Positions 1 to 6,638 of a stretch of DNA of 8,971 nt are shown one piece after another (position 1 is the first letter of the stretch; each line of letters starts with the position of its first letter). A program made the translations under genes and the position numbers. The stretch is from contig JBEIHC010000110.1 of the NCBI GenBank assembly GCA_040381555.1, forward strand, positions 1 to 8,971, in the 5' to 3' direction. The DNA comes from CANHCC01 sp040381555 (GTDB taxonomy: Bacteria; Bacteroidota; Bacteroidia; J057; RFSG01). The notes beneath the pieces were generated by a model that made no database searches, was not told where the DNA came from, and was given only the letters and a program-made list of their open reading frames with translations.

Positions 1-351
1 TCTCTACCCGCATTAAACGCATATTGCTATTTGTTGCGATGCCTTGCCTTGTGCAAGACGCGATGCTTCGCGTCTCTACCGCATTAAACGCATATTGCTA
101 TTTGTTGCGATGCCTTGCCTTGTGCAAGACGCGATGATTCGCGTCTCTACCCGCATTAAACGCATATTGCTATTTGTTGCGATGCCTTGCCTTGTGCAAG
201 ACGCGATGATTCGCGTCTCTACCGCATTAAACGCATATTGCTATTTGTTGCGATGATTCGCGTTTCTATCTGCATTGAACGCATATTGCCATTTATCACG
301 ATGCTTCGCATCGTGCAAGACGCGAGGCATCGCGTCTCTACCCGCATTAAA
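1..351. repeat. Tandem array A, ~72-bp period, hairpin-bearing
   Basis: Units begin with TCTCTACC(C)GCATTAAACG at 1, 73, 144, 216, 263 (diverged) and 335 (partial). Spacings are 72, 71, 72, 47 and 72. Units 1-3 are nearly identical and differ by one C in the CCC run and by a C/A in the loop. Each ends in a perfect 8-bp-stem hairpin, AGACGCGA-N4-TCGCGTCT, at 56-75, 127-146 and 199-218. Unit 4 lacks 24 bases between two GCGATG direct repeats, as expected from slippage or recombination. Unit 5 is diverged but keeps the hairpin (318-337) with a different loop and has a second one (297-315). The array starts at the window edge, so its full length is unknown. No start codon or frame is shared by the units, and I see no coding function. 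Confidence 0.9.
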
Positions 352-593
352 TGAATGGTTTTATTGGGCACAATCCATCTTCCGGTTTCCCTCAACCTCT
401 CAGTTTCTCCCTAAATTCCATCAAACCAATGACTGCCACTGATAAAAAAAACAGGTGAAAAAAGTGCCCCTGCCTTATATATACCCGTTGTCTCTTCTTT
501 CATCCACAATGCCGCGAATCAGAGGAAACATTTCGCCTTATTGAAAGGGAACGGTGAATCATTTCGAAGGTTTTTGAAAGCCAAATCTAAATT
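352..593. other. Intergenic stretch without recognisable gene
   Basis: This unique-sequence stretch lies between array A and the inverted repeat at 594. I see no ORF with a plausible start, no tRNA-like fold, and no clear terminator or promoter. Together with 643-714 it forms a gene-free region of more than 300 bases downstream of nth. The open frame that crosses into array B begins with TTG, and its C-terminal part is translated repeat, so I do not treat it as a gene. Confidence 0.6.
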
Positions 594-642
594 CAATAAC
601 CTTGTAATTTCAAAATCTAACTTTGAAATTGCAAGGTTATTG
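594..642. repeat. Long inverted repeat, 21-bp stem, 7-base loop
   Basis: The arms at 594-614 (begins CAATAACCTTG) and 622-642 (ends CAAGGTTATTG) pair over 21 positions, with 20 Watson-Crick pairs and one T605/G631 pair. That pair would be G-U in a plus-strand RNA but A-C in a minus-strand RNA. The loop is 615-621. The octamer AAATCTAA occurs at 583-590 and again at 613-620. No T-tract follows on either strand, so it does not look like an intrinsic terminator. It could be a dispersed palindromic element or a small MITE-like remnant, but no target-site duplication is evident. Confidence 0.75.
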
Positions 643-643
643 A

Positions 644-658
644 GGTTGACACTCAACC
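644..658. repeat. Small perfect hairpin GGTTGA-CAC-TCAACC
   Basis: A perfect 6-bp stem with a 3-base loop lies one base after the end of the 21-bp-stem inverted repeat, so the two may belong to one structured element. Its function is unknown. Confidence 0.5.
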
Positions 659-714
659 GGCCTTCTTTTTTGCAATTCATCTCGAAAAATTTGTATCTAG
701 TGCCCTACACCCTT

Positions 715-914
715 CTGCCCTGTAAGGGCATCTCCCTTTTGAGAGGGCTTAAGCCCTTTCACCCCCTGCCCTGTAAGGGCATCTCCCTTTTGAGAGGGCT
801 TAAGCCCTTTCTCCCTTCTGCCCTGTAAGGGCATCTTCATTTTGAGAGGGCTTAAGCCCTTTCCCCTGCTGCCCTGAAAGGGCATCTTCATTTCTGGGGT
901 GCTTTAGCACCCCA
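715..914. repeat. Tandem array B, 51-52-bp period, two hairpins per unit
   Basis: Units start with CTGCCCTG at 715, 766, 818 and 869. Each of the first three carries hairpin 1, GCCCT-GTA-AGGGC, and hairpin 2, the 14-bp palindrome AGGGCTTAAGCCCT (744-757 in unit 1). Unit 4 keeps hairpin 1 with a changed loop (GAA). At exactly the same offset it has a different hairpin 2, TGGGGTGC-TTTA-GCACCCCA at 895-914. Unit 4 overlaps the 3' end of nth on the opposite strand. In plus-strand RNA, hairpin 2 of units 1-3 extends to 10 pairs with one G-U; in minus-strand RNA that pair would be A-C. Confidence 0.9.
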
Positions 915-1529
915 TTTACATTCCTCCCATACCGCACATTCCCCACACTTGGGATTCCGGGCGGTGCAAGTATATCGGCCATGTAATATCAATAAATGAT
1001 GGGCATCCGGTACTCGTTCTTTTGGAATGAGTTTCATCAGCTGATTCTCAATTTCTAAAGGCGTTTTTCCTTTGGCTATCCCTAATCTTTGGGATACCCG
1101 AAATACATGCGTGTCCACAGCCATAGCTGCCTGACCATAGACTACCGACACTATTACATTGGCTGTCTTGCGACCTACTCCAGGTAATTTCACCAACGCT
1201 TCAATCGTATCGGGCACCTGGCTCTGATGCTCTGAAACGAGCAGCTGGGCCATGCCAATCAAATGTTTTGCCTTGTTATTCGGGAATGAAATGGATTTAA
1301 TTTTCTCAAAGACTTCCTCAAAAGAGGCACGACTCAACAGCAAGGGGGTGGGGAAGGCTTCAAACAAGGAAGGGGTAACTAAATTCACCCGCTTGTCGGT
1401 ACATTGGGCAGATAAAATGACGGCAACCAATAATTCATAAGGATTACGATAGACTAACTCCGTTTCAGCCTGAGGAATTGCAAGGGAGAGTTTATCCAGA
1501 ATCCGGAGGCAGAGTTCTTTTTTGCGCAT
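888..1529 (-). CDS. nth: Endonuclease III (DNA glycosylase/AP lyase)
   Basis: This is a base-excision repair enzyme that removes oxidised pyrimidines and cleaves the abasic site by beta-elimination. The protein has 213 residues, the usual length. The helix-hairpin-helix is LPGVGRKTANV (about 115-125), with the catalytic lysine at K121. The catalytic aspartate is D139 in VDTHVFRV. The C-terminal [4Fe-4S] motif C188-X6-C195-X2-C198-X5-C204 is complete, so the enzyme should be active. The ATG at 1529 is two bases after the stop of the upstream gene, which implies co-transcription with it. The last codons (WGAKAPQK and stop) lie in the diverged fourth unit of array B, so the tail after the cluster appears to be built from repeat sequence. 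No U-rich terminator follows. The hairpins of array B may serve as the mRNA 3' structure. Confidence 0.97.
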   Translation of the reverse strand: MRKKELCLRILDKLSLAIPQAETELVYRNPYELLVAVILSAQCTDKRVNLVTPSLFEAFPTPLLLSRASFEEVFEKIKSISFPNNKAKHLIGMAQLLVSEHQSQVPDTIEALVKLPGVGRKTANVIVSVVYGQAAMAVDTHVFRVSQRLGIAKGKTPLEIENQLMKLIPKERVPDAHHLLILHGRYTCTARNPKCGECAVWEECKWGAKAPQK

Positions 1530-1531
1530 GC

Positions 1532-2227
1532 TTATTTCAGTTCTGTCAATTCCGACAGATTCCGGGCTACCAATCGCGCTTTTTCACTTTGCTTGATTTT
1601 TAATTCTTCTTTTCGAATTTGAATTTGCGCTTCCAGATAATCTAATTCCTCGGTTTGATTCTGTACATTTAAATCAAAAAGCTGATCCAGAATTCTGCGT
1701 AGTTCAGCTCGGATTTCAGCCTTTTTCCTCGGGTCATGAGAGGTCAGAAACTCTCGACTCAACTGAAGGGACCTTTGGTTGAGGTCGGCTTCCAAACTCA
1801 GGGCTTTAAAAGTTTCCGGAGATTCTTGGCGTAATTTTTCCAAATAGTGCTGGTCTCCACCTCCACGAGTTTGGGAGCTATGGGCACTGGAAATTCGGCT
1901 GATATCTGATACCCGACTGGGCTGTATTAAATAGCTTTTTCCTTCCAAGAGTAATTCAACAGATCTTACCCCCTGAAAGGTTGCATAGAACTCTACCTGC
2001 TTGGCCTGATGACTTAAACTTAGGGGTAAATCCTGACTTGGAACCAAATTCCCATTTATCCAAAACTTTCCGGCATCCACCCGAACGGATTGGAGCAGGG
2101 TTCTTTCTGTTCTGGCCGCGGGAATGGCTGATTTCTCCAAAAACTGAGACCCACTTACCCGAAGTGCCTGAGCCGATACGAGTAAGGGAAATAAAAAAAG
2201 GATGTGTATGATAGGTACAGATTTCAT
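1532..2227 (-). CDS. Secreted/periplasmic helical protein of unknown function
   Basis: I do not recognise a named family. From the ATG at 2227 the protein has 231 residues and opens with a clear signal peptide (MKSVPIIHILFLFPLLVSA, then QA). A GTG start at 2239 would add MYWF and gives a less typical signal sequence, so I prefer 2227. The middle (about 45-110) looks beta-rich. A Gly/Ser/Gln-rich linker follows. The C-terminal ~95 residues are highly charged and helical, with coiled-coil character and repeated LxxxL/E-K patterning around LDQLFDLNVQNQTEELDYL. It has no lipobox and no further membrane segment. It lies 21 bases after the anti-sigma-like gene and 2 bases before nth. Export and operon position suggest a periplasmic partner or output of the sigma system, but this is inference. 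The helical tail loosely resembles Spy/ZraP-like periplasmic proteins without a motif I can verify. Confidence 0.85.
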   Translation of the reverse strand: MKSVPIIHILFLFPLLVSAQALRVSGSQFLEKSAIPAARTERTLLQSVRVDAGKFWINGNLVPSQDLPLSLSHQAKQVEFYATFQGVRSVELLLEGKSYLIQPSRVSDISRISSAHSSQTRGGGDQHYLEKLRQESPETFKALSLEADLNQRSLQLSREFLTSHDPRKKAEIRAELRRILDQLFDLNVQNQTEELDYLEAQIQIRKEELKIKQSEKARLVARNLSELTELK

Positions 2228-2248
2228 AAACCAGTACACCTGAAAAGA

Positions 2249-2785
2249 TTAAGGATGTGCTGCTGTAAATTTATAAACTTTTTGACCAGAATAACTGACC
2301 AGATGATACTGATTTTGGGCTATCTGCATGGGAAGTGTCCGGGCATCTTCCATTCTATTGAGTCTGGAATGTATCCATTCATTGCCTTGATCTACCCCCA
2401 GGTTTTGCGTCGAAGTAGGGTAGAGGTTCTTTAGGGAAAGCTCACTCCAAGCGGAGATTCCTCCTGCTACTATCAGAACAAGGCTGAGTGTCAGGGATAA
2501 ATTTCGGAAGGAATGAGAGTCTTTCTGTTTAGAGGAGATTTCCACTTTGCCTTCCCCCATTTCTAGGGAGGCTATTCTTGCGGCTTCCAAGATGAGTTCT
2601 TCTGATTTAAGTGAAGGCGCAAAATCAGGGAGAATCAGCTCTTCTTGGGTGGCTTTTAGTTGCTCATACACCTCCCAAAGTTCCGGGTCTTTGCATAAAA
2701 CCTCGAAGAAGGAGGCATATTCCTCTTCGTCCATCTCATCGTATAAAAAGCGTACTATGTCTTGTTCTGTGTAAAGTTGTTTCAT
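2249..2785 (-). CDS. Single-pass membrane protein, probable anti-sigma factor
   Basis: The protein has 178 residues. Residues 1-90 are acidic, helical and predicted cytoplasmic. One transmembrane segment follows at about 94-113 (NLSLTLSLVLIVAGGISAW), then a ~65-residue extracytoplasmic tail. This architecture, directly downstream of a sigma factor gene, is typical of anti-sigma factors that hold an ECF sigma at the membrane. The zinc-binding HxxxCxxC motif of classical ZAS domains is absent, and C31 is the only cysteine, so the call rests on topology and context. AGGAAG (plus-strand 2791-2796) sits 5 bases before the ATG and supports this start. The gene is 36 bases after the sigma gene. A membrane regulator of another kind is possible. 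Confidence 0.75.
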   Translation of the reverse strand: MKQLYTEQDIVRFLYDEMDEEEYASFFEVLCKDPELWEVYEQLKATQEELILPDFAPSLKSEELILEAARIASLEMGEGKVEISSKQKDSHSFRNLSLTLSLVLIVAGGISAWSELSLKNLYPTSTQNLGVDQGNEWIHSRLNRMEDARTLPMQIAQNQYHLVSYSGQKVYKFTAAHP

Positions 2786-2790
2786 GCAAA

Positions 2791-2796
2791 CTTCCT
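2791..2796 (-). promoter_or_regulatory. Shine-Dalgarno-like AGGAAG before the anti-sigma-like gene
   Basis: AGGAAG on the minus strand stands 5 bases upstream of the ATG at 2785. It is notable because Bacteroidota genes often lack a strong Shine-Dalgarno sequence. It supports the chosen start. Confidence 0.5.
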
Positions 2797-2821
2797 ATTT
2801 TAGATGAAAAGGTTCCTACGA

Positions 2822-3433
2822 TTATTGTCCATTGCCATTGAGTCGAATTTCAGATCCGGTGCGAGATTCTTCCATCATTTTTCTCAGATTAACCAGTGCA
2901 TAACGCATACGACCTAAGGCAGTATTGATGCTTACCTGGGTTAAATCAGAGATTTCTTTGAAAGATAAATCAGAATAATGACGCATAATCAATACTTCTT
3001 TTTGCTTATCCGGAAGCTGATTAATCAACTCTCTGATGTAACGCTGATTTTCTCCTTGTATTATTTTTTTCTCCGGACTTTCTTCTACCTTGCCTACAAC
3101 ATTGAAAATGTCGAAGCTGTCGTTGGAGTGAACCATTGGATTCCGCTTATCTTTTCGGAAATAATCAATGGCAAGATTCCGGGCAATGCGTACCACCCAA
3201 GGAAGAAATTTTCCCTCCTCATTGTACTTTCCATCCCGAATAAATTGAATAACCTTAATCAGGGTTTCTTGGTACAGGTCTTCTGCCAAGTCCCGATCCC
3301 GGACAATTAATAAAATAGTGGTGAAAATTTTGGATTTGTGCCTATTGTGTAAGACTTCAAAACACCTTTGGTTACCTTTTCTGAATTCATTGACTAATTC
3401 CAGATCAGTTAATTGGGCGAGTGGATTTTTCAT
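2822..3433 (-). CDS. RNA polymerase sigma-70 factor, ECF type
   Basis: The 203-residue protein directs RNA polymerase to alternative promoters. Region 2 spans about 24-96, with the core-binding/-10 recognition signature DLAEDLYQETLIKVI (48-62) and WVVRIARNLAIDYFRK (79-94). An acidic linker follows at about 100-125. Region 4 covers about 130-187, with the helix-turn-helix LSFKEISDLTQVSINTALGRMRYAL (156-180) for -35 contact. There is no region 1 or 3, which fits the ECF group. A short polar tail (RTGSEIRLNGNGQ) follows region 4. It is the first gene of the minus-strand cluster and is divergent from uvrA across 193 bases. If the next gene is its anti-sigma, the factor would be released by an envelope signal. 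The specific regulon cannot be read from the sequence. Confidence 0.93.
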   Translation of the reverse strand: MKNPLAQLTDLELVNEFRKGNQRCFEVLHNRHKSKIFTTILLIVRDRDLAEDLYQETLIKVIQFIRDGKYNEEGKFLPWVVRIARNLAIDYFRKDKRNPMVHSNDSFDIFNVVGKVEESPEKKIIQGENQRYIRELINQLPDKQKEVLIMRHYSDLSFKEISDLTQVSINTALGRMRYALVNLRKMMEESRTGSEIRLNGNGQ

Positions 3434-3626
3434 AGTGTCTGCGCTTAAATTGTTGCGTAGAAGTCTTATACCATAAGCATGCCAGAATTATTGTAAATTA
3501 TTAGAAAGATGACTGCAAAGAATTAGGCTTATTTTCTGCAGTAGTTGTATAACGAAGTTAAATAAAAATTGTTGTATAGTAATAAAGAATTTTTTGAAGA
3601 GTAATTTTACACCTTATTTATAGCGT
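3434..3626. other. Divergent intergenic region between sigma gene and uvrA
   Basis: These 193 AT-rich bases must contain the starts of both divergent units. Apart from the possible sigma-cluster promoter, it holds the octamer GTTGTATA twice (3544-3551 and 3571-3578), 27 bases apart on the uvrA-proximal side. This could be chance or a pair of regulator half-sites. I see no convincing TAnnTTTG box for uvrA and no obvious LexA-type operator. Confidence 0.5.
3490..3519 (-). promoter_or_regulatory. Possible promoter of the sigma-factor cluster
   Basis: On the minus strand, TTTGCAG (3519-3513) is followed by TACAAT (3495-3490). The spacer between TTGCAG and TACAAT is 17 bases, about 50 bases upstream of the ATG. 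This resembles a generic sigma-70 layout more than the Bacteroidota TTTG/TAnnTTTG form. I found no better candidate in the intergenic region. Confidence 0.25.
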
Positions 3627-6392
3627 ATGTCCAGACCCAGGGAAATCCTGATTACCGGTGCCAGAGTGCACAATTTGAAAAATGTTACCCTTGCCATTCC
3701 ACGCAATCAACTGGTGGTATTTACCGGGGTGAGTGGTTCTGGAAAATCCTCCTTAGCCTTTGATACTCTGTATGCTGAAGGGCAAAGACGCTATGTGGAA
3801 AGCTTGAGTTCCTATGCCCGGCAGTTTTTGGCCCGGATGGATAAACCGGATGTAGATTACATTGAGGGACTCTCGCCAGCGATTGCCATAGAACAGAAAA
3901 CAATTTCCTCTAATCCCCGCTCCACAGTGGGTACCGTCACCGAAATTTTTGATTACCTCAAACTATTATTCGCCCGGGCAGGGAGAACTTTTTCTCCGAT
4001 TTCTGGAAAAGAGGTCAAAGCGGATTCTATTTCTGATGTGGTGGACTTCATTCTTTCCTTAAAGCAAGACAGCAAAGTATTCATCTATATTAAACAGGAA
4101 GCAGGCCCAAAACTCCTTCGACGCAAACTCGAAGTGGCCTTGCAAAAAGGATTTACCCGGATTATTGGTTCTGAAGGGGAATTGCTTACCATAGAGGATT
4201 TACTCAGTGAAAATAAGTTACCTATTAGCTCGCCGTTCTTTTTGCTGATAGATAGACTGGTAATTCGGGAAGAAGATGAAGACTTGGCCTCCCGTTTGGC
4301 AGATAGTGTGCAAACAGCTTTTCTGGAAGGGGAAGGGTATTGTTTGGTTGAATCAGGAGGAACCGAGTACGAATTTTCGGATAAATTCGAGTCGGATGGG
4401 ATGGCTTTTGAGCGCCCGAGCCCACCCATGTTTGCTTTTAATAATCCCTATGGTGCCTGCAAAACTTGCCAAGGATTTGGACGAATTGTTGGGTTAGATG
4501 AAGAATTGGTGATTCCCGATAAATCCAAATCCGTATATGACGGTGCCATCGCTCCTTGGCGGGGTGATACTATGGGGAATTATTTAAAGAGATTTATCCG
4601 AGAGGCCTATGATCTGGATTTTCCCATTCATAAACCCTATTTTAGTCTTTCTGAGCAGAATCGGAAAATCCTTTGGAAAGGAGCCCCAGGGGTACATGGA
4701 CTCGATCACTTTTTCAAAGACTTAGAATCACAGCTCCATAAAATCCAGTATCGCGTCATGCTGTCCAGGTTTCGAGGCTTTACAAAATGCCCTGATTGTG
4801 AAGGAAGTAGAATTCGTCCCGATACCGCCTATGTAAAATTGCATGGCTATTCCATTCAAGATTGGTTGGATTTACCTATTTCGGAATTGGCTCCAATATT
4901 AGATGCCATTTCTTTTACCGATTACGAACAAAAGGTAGCGGGTAGGGTAATCCGGGAAATTACCTCCCGATTAAAATTCTTGCTGCAGGTAGGCTTAGGG
5001 TATTTGAGTTTAAATCGGCCTTCGTCCACGCTTTCAGGCGGAGAATCTCAGAGAATTAATCTGGCCACCTCTCTTGGCAGTAGCTTAGTAGGTTCGCTTT
5101 ATATACTAGATGAACCCTCAGTTGGCTTACATCCTCGAGATGCGGACAATTTGGTGCTGGTATTGCAATCTCTTCGGGATGTTGGAAATACGGTGATTGT
5201 GGTAGAGCATGATGACATGATCATGGAAAAGGCAGACTTTATTGTCGATATTGGCCCAGGTGCCGGGGAGTTAGGGGGTGAAATCTGCTATGCCGGAGAC
5301 TATAAAGGTTTATTGAAATCCAAGAATTCTTTAACTGGCCAGTATTTATCTGGTAAACTCTCCATACCTATTCCAAAGTCCAGAAGGAAATTTAGCCGCA
5401 AACTTATTTTAGAGGGTGCTACAGCCAATAATTTAAAAGGAATCTCTGTGGAGATTCCCTTGGGGGTTCTTACTGTGGTGAGTGGGGTATCCGGATCCGG
5501 GAAAACAACCTTGATTAAGGACATTCTATTTCCTGCAGTGCAAAATGCCATTATGCCGGGAGCTGCAAAAGCTGCATCTTATAGTCAACTTGTGGGTAAT
5601 GTTTCTGACCTTAAATCCATCGAATTAGTCGATCAATCCCCCATTGGAAGGAGTGCCCGTTCCAACCCCGTAACCTATATTAAAGCCTGGGATTTTGTCC
5701 GGGATTTCTTTTCCAAATTGCCGGATTCAAAACATAAATCTTTGACGCCGGCACATTTTTCTTTCAATGTGGCGGGGGGAAGATGCGACGCTTGTCAGGG
5801 GGAAGGATTCACAACAGTTCAAATGCAATTCATGTCTGATGTTGTTCTGACCTGCGAAGCTTGCGGGGGAAAACGGTTCCGTCAGCATGTACTCGAGGTC
5901 AAATACAAGGACAAAAATGTCTATGATATTTTGAACATGAGCGTGGATATGGCGGTAGATTTTTTTGAGGAAGAAACCAAAATTTGTTCAAGACTTAAAT
6001 ATTTGCAGGAGGTTGGATTGGGGTATGTGCGCCTCGGTCAGAGCTCCAATACCTTGTCGGGAGGGGAGGCTCAGAGAATTAAACTGGCTGCCTTTTTGTC
6101 AGATAGCAGCAACTCGGGTTCAACTCTGTATATTTTTGATGAGCCTACAACCGGGCTTCACCTTGATGATGTGCGGAAATTATTAATCTCCATTCAGCGA
6201 TTAGTCGAGACTGGAAACACTGTTATTTTGATCGAGCATCACCTGGAGGTAATCAAATCTGCCGACTGGATTATCGACTTAGGACCTGAGGGAGGAACTG
6301 GGGGAGGGCATTTAGTTTTTGCGGGAACGCCCGAAGATTTGCTGAATTGCTCTGAATCTTACACCGCAAAATACTTGAAAACTAAGTTATAG
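3627..6392 (+). CDS. uvrA: Excinuclease ABC subunit A
   Basis: UvrA is the damage-recognition ATPase of nucleotide-excision repair. It dimerises, scans DNA with UvrB and hands the lesion over for incision by UvrC. The protein has 921 residues, slightly short for the family. The first ATPase has Walker A GVSGSGKSS (34-42), signature LSGGE (469-473), Walker B YILDEPS (492-498) and H528. The second has Walker A GVSGSGKTT (620-628), LSGGE (810-814), YIFDEPT (835-841) and H871. Conserved motifs RRYVESLSSYARQFL and SNPRSTVGTVTEI are present. The C-terminal zinc module is complete (C720, C723, C743, C746). The N-terminal one keeps only its second pair (C278, C281); the first CxxC is replaced by FSDKFESDGMAFERP (250-264). 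C388/C391 (CPDC) is present. The ATG at 3627 begins the normal N-terminus, ahead of ILITGARVHNLKN. A terminator follows 37 bases after the stop. Confidence 0.98.
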   Translation: MSRPREILITGARVHNLKNVTLAIPRNQLVVFTGVSGSGKSSLAFDTLYAEGQRRYVESLSSYARQFLARMDKPDVDYIEGLSPAIAIEQKTISSNPRSTVGTVTEIFDYLKLLFARAGRTFSPISGKEVKADSISDVVDFILSLKQDSKVFIYIKQEAGPKLLRRKLEVALQKGFTRIIGSEGELLTIEDLLSENKLPISSPFFLLIDRLVIREEDEDLASRLADSVQTAFLEGEGYCLVESGGTEYEFSDKFESDGMAFERPSPPMFAFNNPYGACKTCQGFGRIVGLDEELVIPDKSKSVYDGAIAPWRGDTMGNYLKRFIREAYDLDFPIHKPYFSLSEQNRKILWKGAPGVHGLDHFFKDLESQLHKIQYRVMLSRFRGFTKCPDCEGSRIRPDTAYVKLHGYSIQDWLDLPISELAPILDAISFTDYEQKVAGRVIREITSRLKFLLQVGLGYLSLNRPSSTLSGGESQRINLATSLGSSLVGSLYILDEPSVGLHPRDADNLVLVLQSLRDVGNTVIVVEHDDMIMEKADFIVDIGPGAGELGGEICYAGDYKGLLKSKNSLTGQYLSGKLSIPIPKSRRKFSRKLILEGATANNLKGISVEIPLGVLTVVSGVSGSGKTTLIKDILFPAVQNAIMPGAAKAASYSQLVGNVSDLKSIELVDQSPIGRSARSNPVTYIKAWDFVRDFFSKLPDSKHKSLTPAHFSFNVAGGRCDACQGEGFTTVQMQFMSDVVLTCEACGGKRFRQHVLEVKYKDKNVYDILNMSVDMAVDFFEEETKICSRLKYLQEVGLGYVRLGQSSNTLSGGEAQRIKLAAFLSDSSNSGSTLYIFDEPTTGLHLDDVRKLLISIQRLVETGNTVILIEHHLEVIKSADWIIDLGPEGGTGGGHLVFAGTPEDLLNCSESYTAKYLKTKL

Positions 6393-6429
6393 CAACAGGC
6401 CTCCATTGGGAGAGGTATTGATAGAGGTC

Positions 6430-6477
6430 AAAAGAACCAGAACCCTGATTATCAGGAATATTCTGGTTCTTTTTTTT
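6430..6477 (+). terminator. Intrinsic terminator of uvrA
   Basis: The outer stem AAAAGAACCAGAA (6430-6442) pairs perfectly with TTCTGGTTCTTTT (6461-6473). An inner hairpin CCTGA-TTA-TCAGG (6444-6456) sits in the loop. A T8 run ends at 6477. The U-tract on the plus strand, 37 bases after the uvrA stop, makes the direction clear. Confidence 0.92.
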
Positions 6478-6638
6478 GTCAGATATTTACTTGCTAATAT
6501 AATTAGTTTAGTGTTCTGTTATTTAGTATAAATATTTTATAATCAGAGTTTTAATTTATTTTACTTTTATTATTAGTTTAAGTAAATTGATTTTTTCTGG
6601 TAATTAGCTAGTTCGTTATTTTGGTAGGGAGATTGGGG
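6478..6638. other. Very AT-rich intergenic stretch
   Basis: This stretch lies between the uvrA terminator and the small ORF. It is dominated by A/T runs such as TATAAATATTTTATA. It could contain a promoter for the short unit that ends at the 6805-6842 terminator, but I could not find a TTTG/TAnnTTTG pair with suitable spacing. Confidence 0.45.

Noticed and set aside
44..256. Open frame across array A on the plus strand
   Set aside because: It is translated tandem repeat. Unit lengths of 71 and 72 shift the frame, and no gene-like features are present.
541..828. Plus-strand open frame entering array B
   Set aside because: It begins with TTG, runs through the inverted repeat, and its C-terminal half is translated repeat units.
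697..982. Minus-strand open frames across array B and the end of nth
   Set aside because: They are repeat translation in the wrong frame relative to nth, which has a complete motif set.
4085..4429. Antisense ORFs within uvrA
   Set aside because: They are shadow frames of a strongly conserved gene, without a start context or recognisable protein.
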